Source: Photobacterium aphoticum
Lineage (GTDB): Bacteria > Pseudomonadota > Gammaproteobacteria > Enterobacterales > Vibrionaceae
Assembly: GCF_001029435.1 (NCBI RefSeq)
Contig: NZ_LDOV01000053.1
Location: forward strand, 38,592-75,241
Length of the DNA stretch: 36,650 nt
Reading direction: 5' to 3'
Both the position numbers and the translations under genes were made by a program. The notes beneath the pieces are model-generated. The model made no database searches. It saw nothing but the letters and a program-made list of their open reading frames with translations, and had not been told where the DNA came from. Positions 9,197 to 16,587 of this stretch are shown here, in pieces (the first letter of the stretch is position 1; each line of letters begins with the position of its first letter).

Positions 9197-9240
9197 TTCA
9201 TAAATCAATTCGATCTATCATAGCTATTTGATGCTACTTA

Positions 9241-9270
9241 AACAGAGGTTGTACATACTCAACCTCTGTT
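9241..9270 (+). terminator. Hairpin after 6-phospho-beta-glucosidase
   Basis: AACAGAGGTTG (9241-9251) and CAACCTCTGTT (9260-9270) form an 11-bp stem with an 8-base loop, 45 bases after the GH1 stop. The T-run is poor, so terminator strength is uncertain. Confidence 0.55.
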
Positions 9271-9386
9271 ATTAACATTCAAAAAGCAAACGGTTGCTCC
9301 CGATGTGGGATTTGATTAAAATATAGCCTCGACAAGGAGATACAATTTTCAAGGATGTACCTAGGATATAAGACTGAGGATACATC

Positions 9387-9611
9387 ATGACGAAACAAAT
9401 CATCGCAGCTCGAAAAAACTCTAAAGGCAATATTACAAAAGTGCGTTTTAAGGGGAACTCAACCTTCACATCTCTAGAAACTGCAATCAAAATGGCTAAA
9501 CGTGGTCAAATTGAAAATACACATTCTGTAAAAGCTAAAAACAAATCCCCCCATATCAGAACTAACCCCGACAAATCTAAAACCAACAATCTAGATGAGC
9601 TTGCCAAATAA
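9387..9611 (+). CDS. Small DUF3892-like protein
   Basis: The 74-residue basic protein begins MTKQIIAARKNSKGNITKVRF and has the pattern of DUF3892: a short beta segment (ITKVRF), then a helix (LETAIKMAKRGQIEN), then a polar Lys/Asn-rich tail. The function of this family is unknown. GAGGA lies 8 bases before the ATG. It stands alone between two hairpins and is more AT-rich than its neighbours, so it may have been acquired separately. No membrane segment or signal peptide is present. Confidence 0.7.
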   Translation: MTKQIIAARKNSKGNITKVRFKGNSTFTSLETAIKMAKRGQIENTHSVKAKNKSPHIRTNPDKSKTNNLDELAK

Positions 9612-9622
9612 TTGATCTATGC

Positions 9623-9657
9623 AGCTAAGGCTTGCCATTTTCCCACTAGCCTTAGCT
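9623..9657. terminator. Hairpin between convergent DUF3892 and BatD-like genes
   Basis: AGCTAAGGCT (9623-9632) and AGCCTTAGCT (9648-9657) pair over 10 bp with a 15-base loop. It lies between the stops at 9611 (+) and 9658 (-). No strong T-run follows in either direction, so it is a weak terminator candidate. Confidence 0.5.
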
Positions 9658-11088
9658 CTACTTCTCTTTCACTGACACCTCTCTTTTATTTTCCAGCTCC
9701 GGCAAGGCTTTGGGTAATCGCCACTGTCGAATACGCGTGATGATAGTTTCATTCTCACCGCTTTCTGCCGTGCCTTTTGTTATGCTTCCTGTCTTACTTT
9801 TTGCAGAAACATGTCGCCATAGGCGTTGAAAGCGTGCGGCGTTATCCCGATTTTTCTGGTGTTCAGCCACTCCATCCTGTTGAAAGGCTTCGCTGTCTTG
9901 CTGCCACGCTTGTAGCTCCTCGCCCACTTTGGCTTTGGTGATTTCCACCTCGCCCGCATTTAAGCGCAACCGGCGATATATCAAGGTACGCGCTGGTGCC
10001 CATTGCCCTTTGCGTAGCAGTTGCCATAACTGCCACCGCTCCGGTTTGGGGTGCGTTTGAAAATACCGGCGCAATGCCCACAAAATAACAACGAGCACCA
10101 ACAAAGCAATAATCACGCTCGCTAAAATGGGCCAGTAATAGGCCAACCACGAACGCCACGTATGGGCAATATGGAATGACTTGCCCGCAACCGTTTCTGT
10201 CCGCAAAGTTTGATGCTGGGTATCCCACCAGTAAAAGGTGTAATCCGGAAACTGAATCTCCCCGCCCATTTGCAGGATATACACCGTTTGCTCGGTACGG
10301 CTGGACTGATAATCCCCCCGCGTTTGAGTATCACTGAGTTGGTGGGGTTGAGCATAAGCCTGATAATTCCGTGATGAGGCAGCCACATGATCACCGCCGG
10401 TGTCTGCTGCCATTAAATCGGGCAGTAATACCGACAAACTGTCTTTTGCCGTGATCGTAATCGTACGGGTCACCGCATCGCCAACATGCAATGTCTCCGT
10501 CGATGACTGCCATGTCTGACTGACATTCGCCTCACTGGCGGTAAACCAAATGCTTTCTTGGGTGAGCAAACCTGACGGTAAGCGGGCGTCAAAGGTCACC
10601 GGGGCCGTTTGCACCGTACCACGTACCGGCTTACCATCCTCTCCTGACACCTGCACACTCACGGCAATCGGCGGGATAGTAAACTGGCCGGACTGCTGCG
10701 GGTACAAGGTAATTTCCCACCGTTGATGGGACCATGTCTGGCCTTGTTCCCGTGTCGTGTAATTGGTGGCTAGTTGATTGCGTTGCTTGGCAATCACATT
10801 GGGGATGTCGACGCGGCCGATGCGAGTACCGCCGGTAAACCAGCGCGGCGTAGAGACATCAATCGAGAGGATCACCTGCTCATTCACACTGAAAGCCGCT
10901 TTCTCGCCCTCATCCCCCACCCAGGCTTTCACTCGTACACCGGTCTTATCGGCAGCTGCGTGGACACAGACACTCATCAATACCAGAGTAAAGAGCACCA
11001 ACACGGTAAACACCCTGATCATCAAAGATCGAGCTAATACGCCTGTCATTCGCATTTTTCTGTCGAGTACCTCGCCATATCGCGTCAT
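9658..11088 (-). CDS. BatD-like membrane protein
   Basis: The 476-residue protein has an N-terminal signal or membrane anchor (residues about 24-45), a large extracytoplasmic beta-rich region, one membrane helix around residues 330-355 (WPILASVIIALLVLVVILW) and a charged cytoplasmic tail. This is the layout of BatD family proteins found in MoxR/VWA operons. Its ATG overlaps the stop of the upstream VWA-TPR gene by ATGA, with GGAGGG 9 bases before it, showing translational coupling. It is the last gene of the operon. The role is thought to be in an envelope complex for stress tolerance or protein maturation; the biochemical activity is not known. Confidence 0.82.
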   Translation of the reverse strand: MTRYGEVLDRKMRMTGVLARSLMIRVFTVLVLFTLVLMSVCVHAAADKTGVRVKAWVGDEGEKAAFSVNEQVILSIDVSTPRWFTGGTRIGRVDIPNVIAKQRNQLATNYTTREQGQTWSHQRWEITLYPQQSGQFTIPPIAVSVQVSGEDGKPVRGTVQTAPVTFDARLPSGLLTQESIWFTASEANVSQTWQSSTETLHVGDAVTRTITITAKDSLSVLLPDLMAADTGGDHVAASSRNYQAYAQPHQLSDTQTRGDYQSSRTEQTVYILQMGGEIQFPDYTFYWWDTQHQTLRTETVAGKSFHIAHTWRSWLAYYWPILASVIIALLVLVVILWALRRYFQTHPKPERWQLWQLLRKGQWAPARTLIYRRLRLNAGEVEITKAKVGEELQAWQQDSEAFQQDGVAEHQKNRDNAARFQRLWRHVSAKSKTGSITKGTAESGENETIITRIRQWRLPKALPELENKREVSVKEK

Positions 11089-12848
11089 TCCGACGTCCCT
11101 CCGTCGTTAGGATCGCCTGCCGTGTTCGGATCGTCTTGCTGATCGCGATCGAGCAACTGAAGCTGGAATTTCGCTTTAAGGAAATACTTGGGATCCGCCT
11201 CTACCCGCTTGAGCCATTTATCCGCCAAGTCATCACTGCCCAGTAATTCACTGGCGCTCAAGTGCTCTTTCACCATCAATTCAGCCGAGGTTTTCTCATC
11301 CGCGCCTTCTGCGGTTTGAGGCTCATCCCCCAATTCAAATGACTGCTCCGGCCCATCGCTTGAACCCGCCTGACTTTCACTGAACTGATTGATGTCATCC
11401 ACAATGCCGCTGAGTACCCGATAGTTATGGGCAACGTCGCTTTTTAACGCCGGATCTAAACCGGGTTTATCCAGCATGGTTTTGAGCAAATCACGCGCCG
11501 CCACATATTCACGCTGACGGGCTAACGCACTGGCGGCGTAATACTGACCGCGATCGGTGTCCACCTGAATAAACGCGGTGTGTGCCAGCTTAAATTCCCC
11601 CGCATAGTAATAAGCGATCCCTTTTCGCAGCGGATCCTCAAAATGCTGCCCAGCCGCCAGATACTCGCTGTGATTAAACAATCGCTGCCCTTGCTGATCC
11701 GGCGTGAGCCATAAGTCCCACCACCACTGCGCCGCTTTATCTAACGCTGTCAGCGTCTCAACAGGTTCGGTCTGTTTAGCTTTCATCTCTACCGGTTGGG
11801 CATTCGCTGCGGGGGCATACAAGAGCGAGGCGCTGAACACGGCAGACAACAGCAACGACAGTGACACCATCGCCACCCAACTCCACTGCACCAGCCACCC
11901 TCGGCGGAACCACAGCAGTAAAATCAGCGCAATCGGGAGCAACAAACCATAGCCCATGTCTTTCCACGGCATGGCCGATTCCCCATTAAGCTGCATATTG
12001 CGCTCGATATAGCGATTCAGCGCTTCCACATCCGAGCTGTCCACCGTGACCGCCACTACCCGTCCGTTACTGGCACTGGCGAGTGCATCCAGCGCCTTCA
12101 TATCAACCGGATCAGGACTGGCTACATCAGCATTGCCCGCCGCCAGAATCAGCAACTGGTAGGGATTATTCGCGAAGTACTCACCATAAGCGTCGATGGT
12201 GCGTTGACTGGCTCCATCGGTGACCAGCAACACCGTAGAACCCGGCGCCGCTTGTAATTGATCCGCAATTAACGGCAATGCCTGCTCAGCGGCCTTGCCT
12301 TCAATCGGCATAATATCTGGTGCGATGGCGGCTAAAAACGGGGCAAACACGCGGCTGTCTTGTGTCACCGGCATGGCGATATGGGCCGTACCTGCGTAGA
12401 CCACCAATCCGGCTTTGCCTCCGTCACGCAAGGCCAATAAATCACGGATTTTCTGTTTGCTTCGCTCCAGCCGACTGGGCGGTAAATCGGTCTGTAACAT
12501 GCTTTCGCTGTTATCCAGCACCACCAGCATGAACGCTTTATCTTCCCCAAACGGTGAAGCTTGTCGCTGCCATGTTGGCCCGGCACACACCACAATCGCC
12601 AGCGTCATGATCAACGCCAATACTTTCAGTGGCAGTTGCTTACGCCAGCCCTGATCGCCCACCGTTAAGGCACGGCGTAAATGGTCTGGCAATATCGACT
12701 GCCAACGGGGCTGGCTGTCTTCTCGCCAGCGCCAATACACCACCGCACACAGGGGCAATAACGCCAGCAACCAGTAGGGACGAATAAAATGAAATTGGGT
12801 GAAAAACGCCTGGAGATTCTGATTATCAAAAAAAGAGCCATCAACCAT
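11085..12848 (-). CDS. VWA and TPR membrane protein (BatB/BatC-like)
   Basis: The 587-residue protein has two N-terminal membrane helices (about residues 24-38 and 75-90), a von Willebrand A domain with a MIDAS motif VLDNSESM (DxSxS at D112) and LLVTDG, then further membrane helices (about 300-355), TPR-like helices (about 370-470) and an acidic C-terminal tail. It looks like a fusion of the BatB (VWA) and BatC (TPR) proteins of the Bacteroides aerotolerance operon. The VWA domain probably faces the periplasm and binds a partner through metal. It overlaps the preceding VWA gene by 8 bases and the following BatD gene by 4, with GGGAGG before the ATG. Confidence 0.87.
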   Translation of the reverse strand: MVDGSFFDNQNLQAFFTQFHFIRPYWLLALLPLCAVVYWRWREDSQPRWQSILPDHLRRALTVGDQGWRKQLPLKVLALIMTLAIVVCAGPTWQRQASPFGEDKAFMLVVLDNSESMLQTDLPPSRLERSKQKIRDLLALRDGGKAGLVVYAGTAHIAMPVTQDSRVFAPFLAAIAPDIMPIEGKAAEQALPLIADQLQAAPGSTVLLVTDGASQRTIDAYGEYFANNPYQLLILAAGNADVASPDPVDMKALDALASASNGRVVAVTVDSSDVEALNRYIERNMQLNGESAMPWKDMGYGLLLPIALILLLWFRRGWLVQWSWVAMVSLSLLLSAVFSASLLYAPAANAQPVEMKAKQTEPVETLTALDKAAQWWWDLWLTPDQQGQRLFNHSEYLAAGQHFEDPLRKGIAYYYAGEFKLAHTAFIQVDTDRGQYYAASALARQREYVAARDLLKTMLDKPGLDPALKSDVAHNYRVLSGIVDDINQFSESQAGSSDGPEQSFELGDEPQTAEGADEKTSAELMVKEHLSASELLGSDDLADKWLKRVEADPKYFLKAKFQLQLLDRDQQDDPNTAGDPNDGGTSE

Positions 12849-13932
12849 GCTGGCCTCCCGACGCTTTCACTGACTCAGGCTTTACGATACGGGCAGGATG
12901 ACGCTGCACCGAAGCGAAAATAAATGCTGTCAGATAGATAACCACCACCAGCGCAATCAGGTAGTAATGCACACTCTGTTTCGGCCGATAGGTTGTGCTC
13001 TCATAGAGTTGGGGTTCCAACTTACCGACCTGCTCGTACGCCTGTGCCAACTCTTGCCGATTCAGCGCCGAGAACGCTTTGCCGCCGGATAACGCTGCGA
13101 CCTGATTAATGGTGTCCATATCTAACGCGCTTTCTCCCACCGTGCGCGGATCCCCCATCGCGATCATATAAATGCGCACGGATTTCGCCGCTGCCACCTT
13201 GGCCGCTTCCACCGGCTCGACAAAACTGCCGGTATCATTGCCGTCTGTCAGCACTATCGCCACTTGCTCACGGGGCTCGGTGTCACCGGAGGCGATACGC
13301 GATTGCGCGCTTTGCTCAAACACCTTGATGGCCAAGCCCATTGCATCCCCTAAGTGGGTACTTTGCCCTGCCATTGCCACATCGGTTTGTTGCAACAGCG
13401 CGAGCCACACGGCTTGGTCTGCGGTAAACGGGGTCTGCACAAAAGCCGCATCCCCAAACAAAATCAAACCTAGGCGATCCCCTTTGCGGGTTTTGGCAAA
13501 ATCGGCCAGCACTTGCTTGGCCGCTGCCAAACGGGTGATCTGCGCGCCGCTATCCGAGGTAAAATCCTTCTCTGCCATTGAGCCTGACAAATCCACCAAC
13601 ACCATCAAATCGCGCCCCATGCGTTCCCGCGTCTGCGGTTCTCCCAATACCATCGGCTTGGCAAGTGCCGTCACCAACAACAACCACGACAACACTAAAG
13701 CTGCGCGCTGCCACCAACGGGGAGATAATTGACTGGCCCCTCGCGTGGGTTTAGCGCCTAATGCCTCCGACAATTGGCGGAAAAACGGCACTTTGGTTGC
13801 CAGCTGACGGGTGCGGTAAGCGGGGATCAAAAAATGCACCAGAAAAGGGAGCGGCAAAATCAACCACCACCACGGATGGGCGAACTCAAATTGCAGCCCT
13901 GTTAGCGATGACCAGAATGATGAGCTACTCAT
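12841..13932 (-). CDS. VWA membrane protein (BatA-like)
   Basis: The 363-residue protein has membrane helices near residues 20-37, 75-92 and at the C-terminus (about 325-345), enclosing a von Willebrand A domain with an intact MIDAS: VLVDLSGSM (D114, S116, S118), a conserved Thr region (QSTHLGDA) and VLTDGNDTG. BatA-like proteins sit beside MoxR ATPases, which are proposed to remodel VWA-containing complexes. The start ATG overlaps the DUF4381 stop by 4 bases and is preceded by AAGGAG. Confidence 0.9.
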   Translation of the reverse strand: MSSSSFWSSLTGLQFEFAHPWWWLILPLPFLVHFLIPAYRTRQLATKVPFFRQLSEALGAKPTRGASQLSPRWWQRAALVLSWLLLVTALAKPMVLGEPQTRERMGRDLMVLVDLSGSMAEKDFTSDSGAQITRLAAAKQVLADFAKTRKGDRLGLILFGDAAFVQTPFTADQAVWLALLQQTDVAMAGQSTHLGDAMGLAIKVFEQSAQSRIASGDTEPREQVAIVLTDGNDTGSFVEPVEAAKVAAAKSVRIYMIAMGDPRTVGESALDMDTINQVAALSGGKAFSALNRQELAQAYEQVGKLEPQLYESTTYRPKQSVHYYLIALVVVIYLTAFIFASVQRHPARIVKPESVKASGGQHG

Positions 13933-14552
13933 TGCCGCTCCTTAGCAGAAGGCTTTGGATCCTGTACCTCGGGCATATTGGTGGCATCATCACGCTGACC
14001 TAAGCGCGGTTCATGCGCTTTAATCCAGACACGACTGGTCGCTAACAACGCCTTTCCTTCTGATGCATCTAGCGTGATAGTCGGGTTGACTAAAGACTGC
14101 ATCCACCGCTGCCCCAATGCCGTATTGAAACCGCCTTGGGAATGGGGCGTATAGCGATCCAGTTGCTGTAAAAAAGGCACACTAAACAGTGAGGCATGGC
14201 GACTGTCGAGATAAACCAACACCGTTTTCAACATCCGAAACAACGCCTGACTGCGCTCACTGGGCGTCATATTTTGCATATTGCCGAGCGTGTCCAGCGC
14301 CGCTAAGGCTTCTGTCCGGTAACGGTTTTGCCACCAGACCCACACGCGGCGATAGAGCATATAAGCCAGCCATAAGACCACTATCACGCCAAGCACTTGC
14401 CACCCCACCGTTTGTGGCCAAAGGCTGACGCTGTCCGGCACCGGTACCTCGTGCATTTCGCGCAACATGTAACTGCTGGGTGGCGTATGTTCCGATGACT
14501 GCGCGATAGCCTTCGATGTACTGAATGCCATTATCAAAGTGAAAAGCTTCAT
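13929..14552 (-). CDS. DUF4381 membrane protein
   Basis: The frame is open to 14756, but the start is best placed at the ATG at 14552. It overlaps the DUF58 stop by ATGA, has GGGAGAG upstream, and gives a 207-residue protein with a normal N-terminal signal/anchor (MKLFTLIMAFSTSKAIAQ). A second membrane helix follows (GWQVLGVIVVLWLAYMLY), then a cytoplasmic helical domain with repeated TEALAALDTLG-type segments. DUF4381 is regularly found between the DUF58 and VWA genes of MoxR operons. Function unknown; probably an anchor in the Bat complex. Confidence 0.82.
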   Translation of the reverse strand: MKLFTLIMAFSTSKAIAQSSEHTPPSSYMLREMHEVPVPDSVSLWPQTVGWQVLGVIVVLWLAYMLYRRVWVWWQNRYRTEALAALDTLGNMQNMTPSERSQALFRMLKTVLVYLDSRHASLFSVPFLQQLDRYTPHSQGGFNTALGQRWMQSLVNPTITLDASEGKALLATSRVWIKAHEPRLGQRDDATNMPEVQDPKPSAKERQ

Positions 14553-15514
14553 CCGCGCTCTCCCACTGCCTGGCGAAAACGGTTTAAGTGATCGCCAGAC
14601 GTATCCAAAGCGATATATGGCAAACGTTTCATCGCCATCAGGCGTCGTAAAGCATCCCGCTGCAGATCCGCTTGCGCCGTCAGGTACTCGCTGGCTTGTT
14701 CCACTTTTGCCTGCGAGTCGAGATTCATTTGGTATTGCCCATCCCCAATCACCCAATTGGCTTTCGCCAAGAACGACGGCAACGCCTGTTCAAGGGGATC
14801 GCTGATCTGCACCGCCAGCACATCGTTATGCTGTTGCCATTGTTTCAGTTGCTCTAACATGGCCTCATCACAGTCATGCCAGTCACTGATGATCACCAAG
14901 GTCGACTGCTTCAGGCACATCCGCCCCAATTGGGTGAGCCAATGTGAAAAACTGACGTGTTCACTGTCTTGCGAGCGCACATTGAGCGCTTGATTGGCTT
15001 GGCTCAGCACCCGTAATTGGCGCAGCACTTCATGTTGGGTGCGCTGAGACGGACTGATATGCAGACGTTGGCTGTCGGCTATCAGAAAGCCGACCCGATC
15101 GCCATCTTTGAGGATCCGCCACGCACACATCGCCGCAATGTCTGCCGCGACCACAGATTTCATCACCGAGGTGGAAGAGAAAAACATGGTGCTGCGCTGA
15201 TCCACACAGAGGATCACATTGCGATCTTTTTCCTCGGTGTAGCTGCGCACATGGGGCTTGCCCGTACGCAACGTCACTTTCCAGTCCAGATTGCGAATGT
15301 CATCACCTTGCTGGTAATGGCGCAGCTCTTCAAAATTCAATCCTCGGCCACGAAACCGCGACTGATGGCGGCCAGACAACACACTGCCAGCCTTCAGGTG
15401 CGGCAACAAACTGAATGACATCGCCTGCGATTGCAGACGCACCAGCCGGGCATAATCGCAATACAAACGCGGGTCGAGATCTTGAGAGCGTGGCGCTATC
15501 GTGGGTCTGGCCAT
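14549..15514 (-). CDS. DUF58 protein of MoxR operon
   Basis: The 321-residue soluble protein shows the DUF58 signature RGLNFEELRHYQQGDDIRN followed by LDWKVTLRTGKPHVR and a VWA-like strand (NVILCVDQRSTM). The Asp-Ser-Ser of a classical MIDAS is altered here (DQRSTM), so metal binding may be weaker. DUF58 proteins are constant partners of MoxR ATPases. The gene follows moxR after 9 bases and overlaps the DUF4381 gene by 4, with AGGGG before the ATG. Confidence 0.9.
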   Translation of the reverse strand: MARPTIAPRSQDLDPRLYCDYARLVRLQSQAMSFSLLPHLKAGSVLSGRHQSRFRGRGLNFEELRHYQQGDDIRNLDWKVTLRTGKPHVRSYTEEKDRNVILCVDQRSTMFFSSTSVMKSVVAADIAAMCAWRILKDGDRVGFLIADSQRLHISPSQRTQHEVLRQLRVLSQANQALNVRSQDSEHVSFSHWLTQLGRMCLKQSTLVIISDWHDCDEAMLEQLKQWQQHNDVLAVQISDPLEQALPSFLAKANWVIGDGQYQMNLDSQAKVEQASEYLTAQADLQRDALRRLMAMKRLPYIALDTSGDHLNRFRQAVGERG

Positions 15515-15523
15515 ATTCTGCCC

Positions 15524-16528
15524 CTAGCCTATCTGCACATGGTCGAGCAAAGCATTCACCACCGCCTGATGCGTCACGCCTTCTGCCAAGGCATCATAAG
15601 ACAGGCTGATGCGGTGACCTAGCACCATGGATGCCATGGCACGCACATCATCGGGCAAGACATGATCACGCCCCTGTAACCACGCATAAGCACGGGCACA
15701 TTTGTCCAACGCAATAGAAGCACGAGGGCTGGCACCAATTTCGATCCAACGGGACAAGTCGGCATCGGGGTAGCGATCCGGATGACGGGTCGCCATCACC
15801 AGTGCCACGATATAGTTTTCAACCAAATCAGACACCGCAATATCTGGCAACGCACGGCGAGCCGCAAACACCACCTCGGGATCGATATGGCGGTGTTCAT
15901 CATGCTGCGTGTCCCTTTCTTCATGTTCTGCGTGGCGCTCTTCACTACGCTCTTCGTTACGGACGAGGCGCACAATGTCCCGCTCGGCACTGTCGTCCGG
16001 GTAATCCACCGTCACTTTCATGATAAAGCGATCCATCTGCGCTTCCGGCAACGGGTAGGTGCCTTCTTGCTCTACGGGATTCTGCGTCGCCAGCACCATA
16101 AATAACGGCGGCAAGGCGTGGGTATCATTACCCACGGTGATCGTGCCTTCAGCCATGGCTTCCAATAACGCCGCCTGTACCTTGGCTGGCGCGCGGTTCA
16201 CTTCATCCGCCAGCACGATATTGTTAAATATCGGCCCCGGCTGAAAATGCAATTGCGGCTTACCGTCGACCTCTTGGTAAACTTCTGTCCCTGTCACATC
16301 CGACGGCAACAAGTCTGGGGTAAATTGAATTCGGCCAAACTGAGTCTCCAGCAGGTTGGCTAGCGATTTCACTGACCGCGTTTTTGCCGTGCCCGGCAAG
16401 CCTTCCAGCAGCACATGGCCATTGGTCAGCAAACCAATCACCAGCGCCTGCACCACGTGGCTTTGCCCAATCACACTGCGCTCAGTCAGCGCAATCAGGT
16501 CGTTCATTGCTTGTTGGGTTGGATTCAT
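15524..16528 (-). CDS. MoxR-family AAA+ ATPase
   Basis: The frame opens at 16651, but that start would lie inside the upstream cytochrome gene. The ATG at 16528 has GGGAG 7 bases upstream and yields 334 residues, the usual MoxR size; an ATG at 16564 is less likely. Motifs are Walker A GLPGTAKT (43-50), Walker B NIVLADE (103-109), the MoxR sequence NRAPAKVQAALLEAM, and sensor LATQNPVEQEGTYPLPEAQMDRF region. A Glu/Arg/His-rich stretch (about 191-215) is inserted before the lid domain. MoxR ATPases act as chaperone-like partners of VWA proteins; all the partners follow in this operon. Confidence 0.93.
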   Translation of the reverse strand: MNPTQQAMNDLIALTERSVIGQSHVVQALVIGLLTNGHVLLEGLPGTAKTRSVKSLANLLETQFGRIQFTPDLLPSDVTGTEVYQEVDGKPQLHFQPGPIFNNIVLADEVNRAPAKVQAALLEAMAEGTITVGNDTHALPPLFMVLATQNPVEQEGTYPLPEAQMDRFIMKVTVDYPDDSAERDIVRLVRNEERSEERHAEHEERDTQHDEHRHIDPEVVFAARRALPDIAVSDLVENYIVALVMATRHPDRYPDADLSRWIEIGASPRASIALDKCARAYAWLQGRDHVLPDDVRAMASMVLGHRISLSYDALAEGVTHQAVVNALLDHVQIG

Positions 16529-16587
16529 GAATGCTCCCTTGTCAGGTTTTTCATTCGTCGTCATGTCAATGTGGGACTTTTTCCCTT

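Noticed and set aside
13172..13732. 186-codon plus-strand frame inside the BatA-like gene
   Set aside because: Antisense to a VWA domain with intact MIDAS; low-complexity, Ser/Ala-rich product with no family.
13929..14756. Long version of DUF4381 protein
   Set aside because: The extra N-terminus overlaps the DUF58 gene and lacks a ribosome site; the ATGA start at 14552 has a proper signal anchor.
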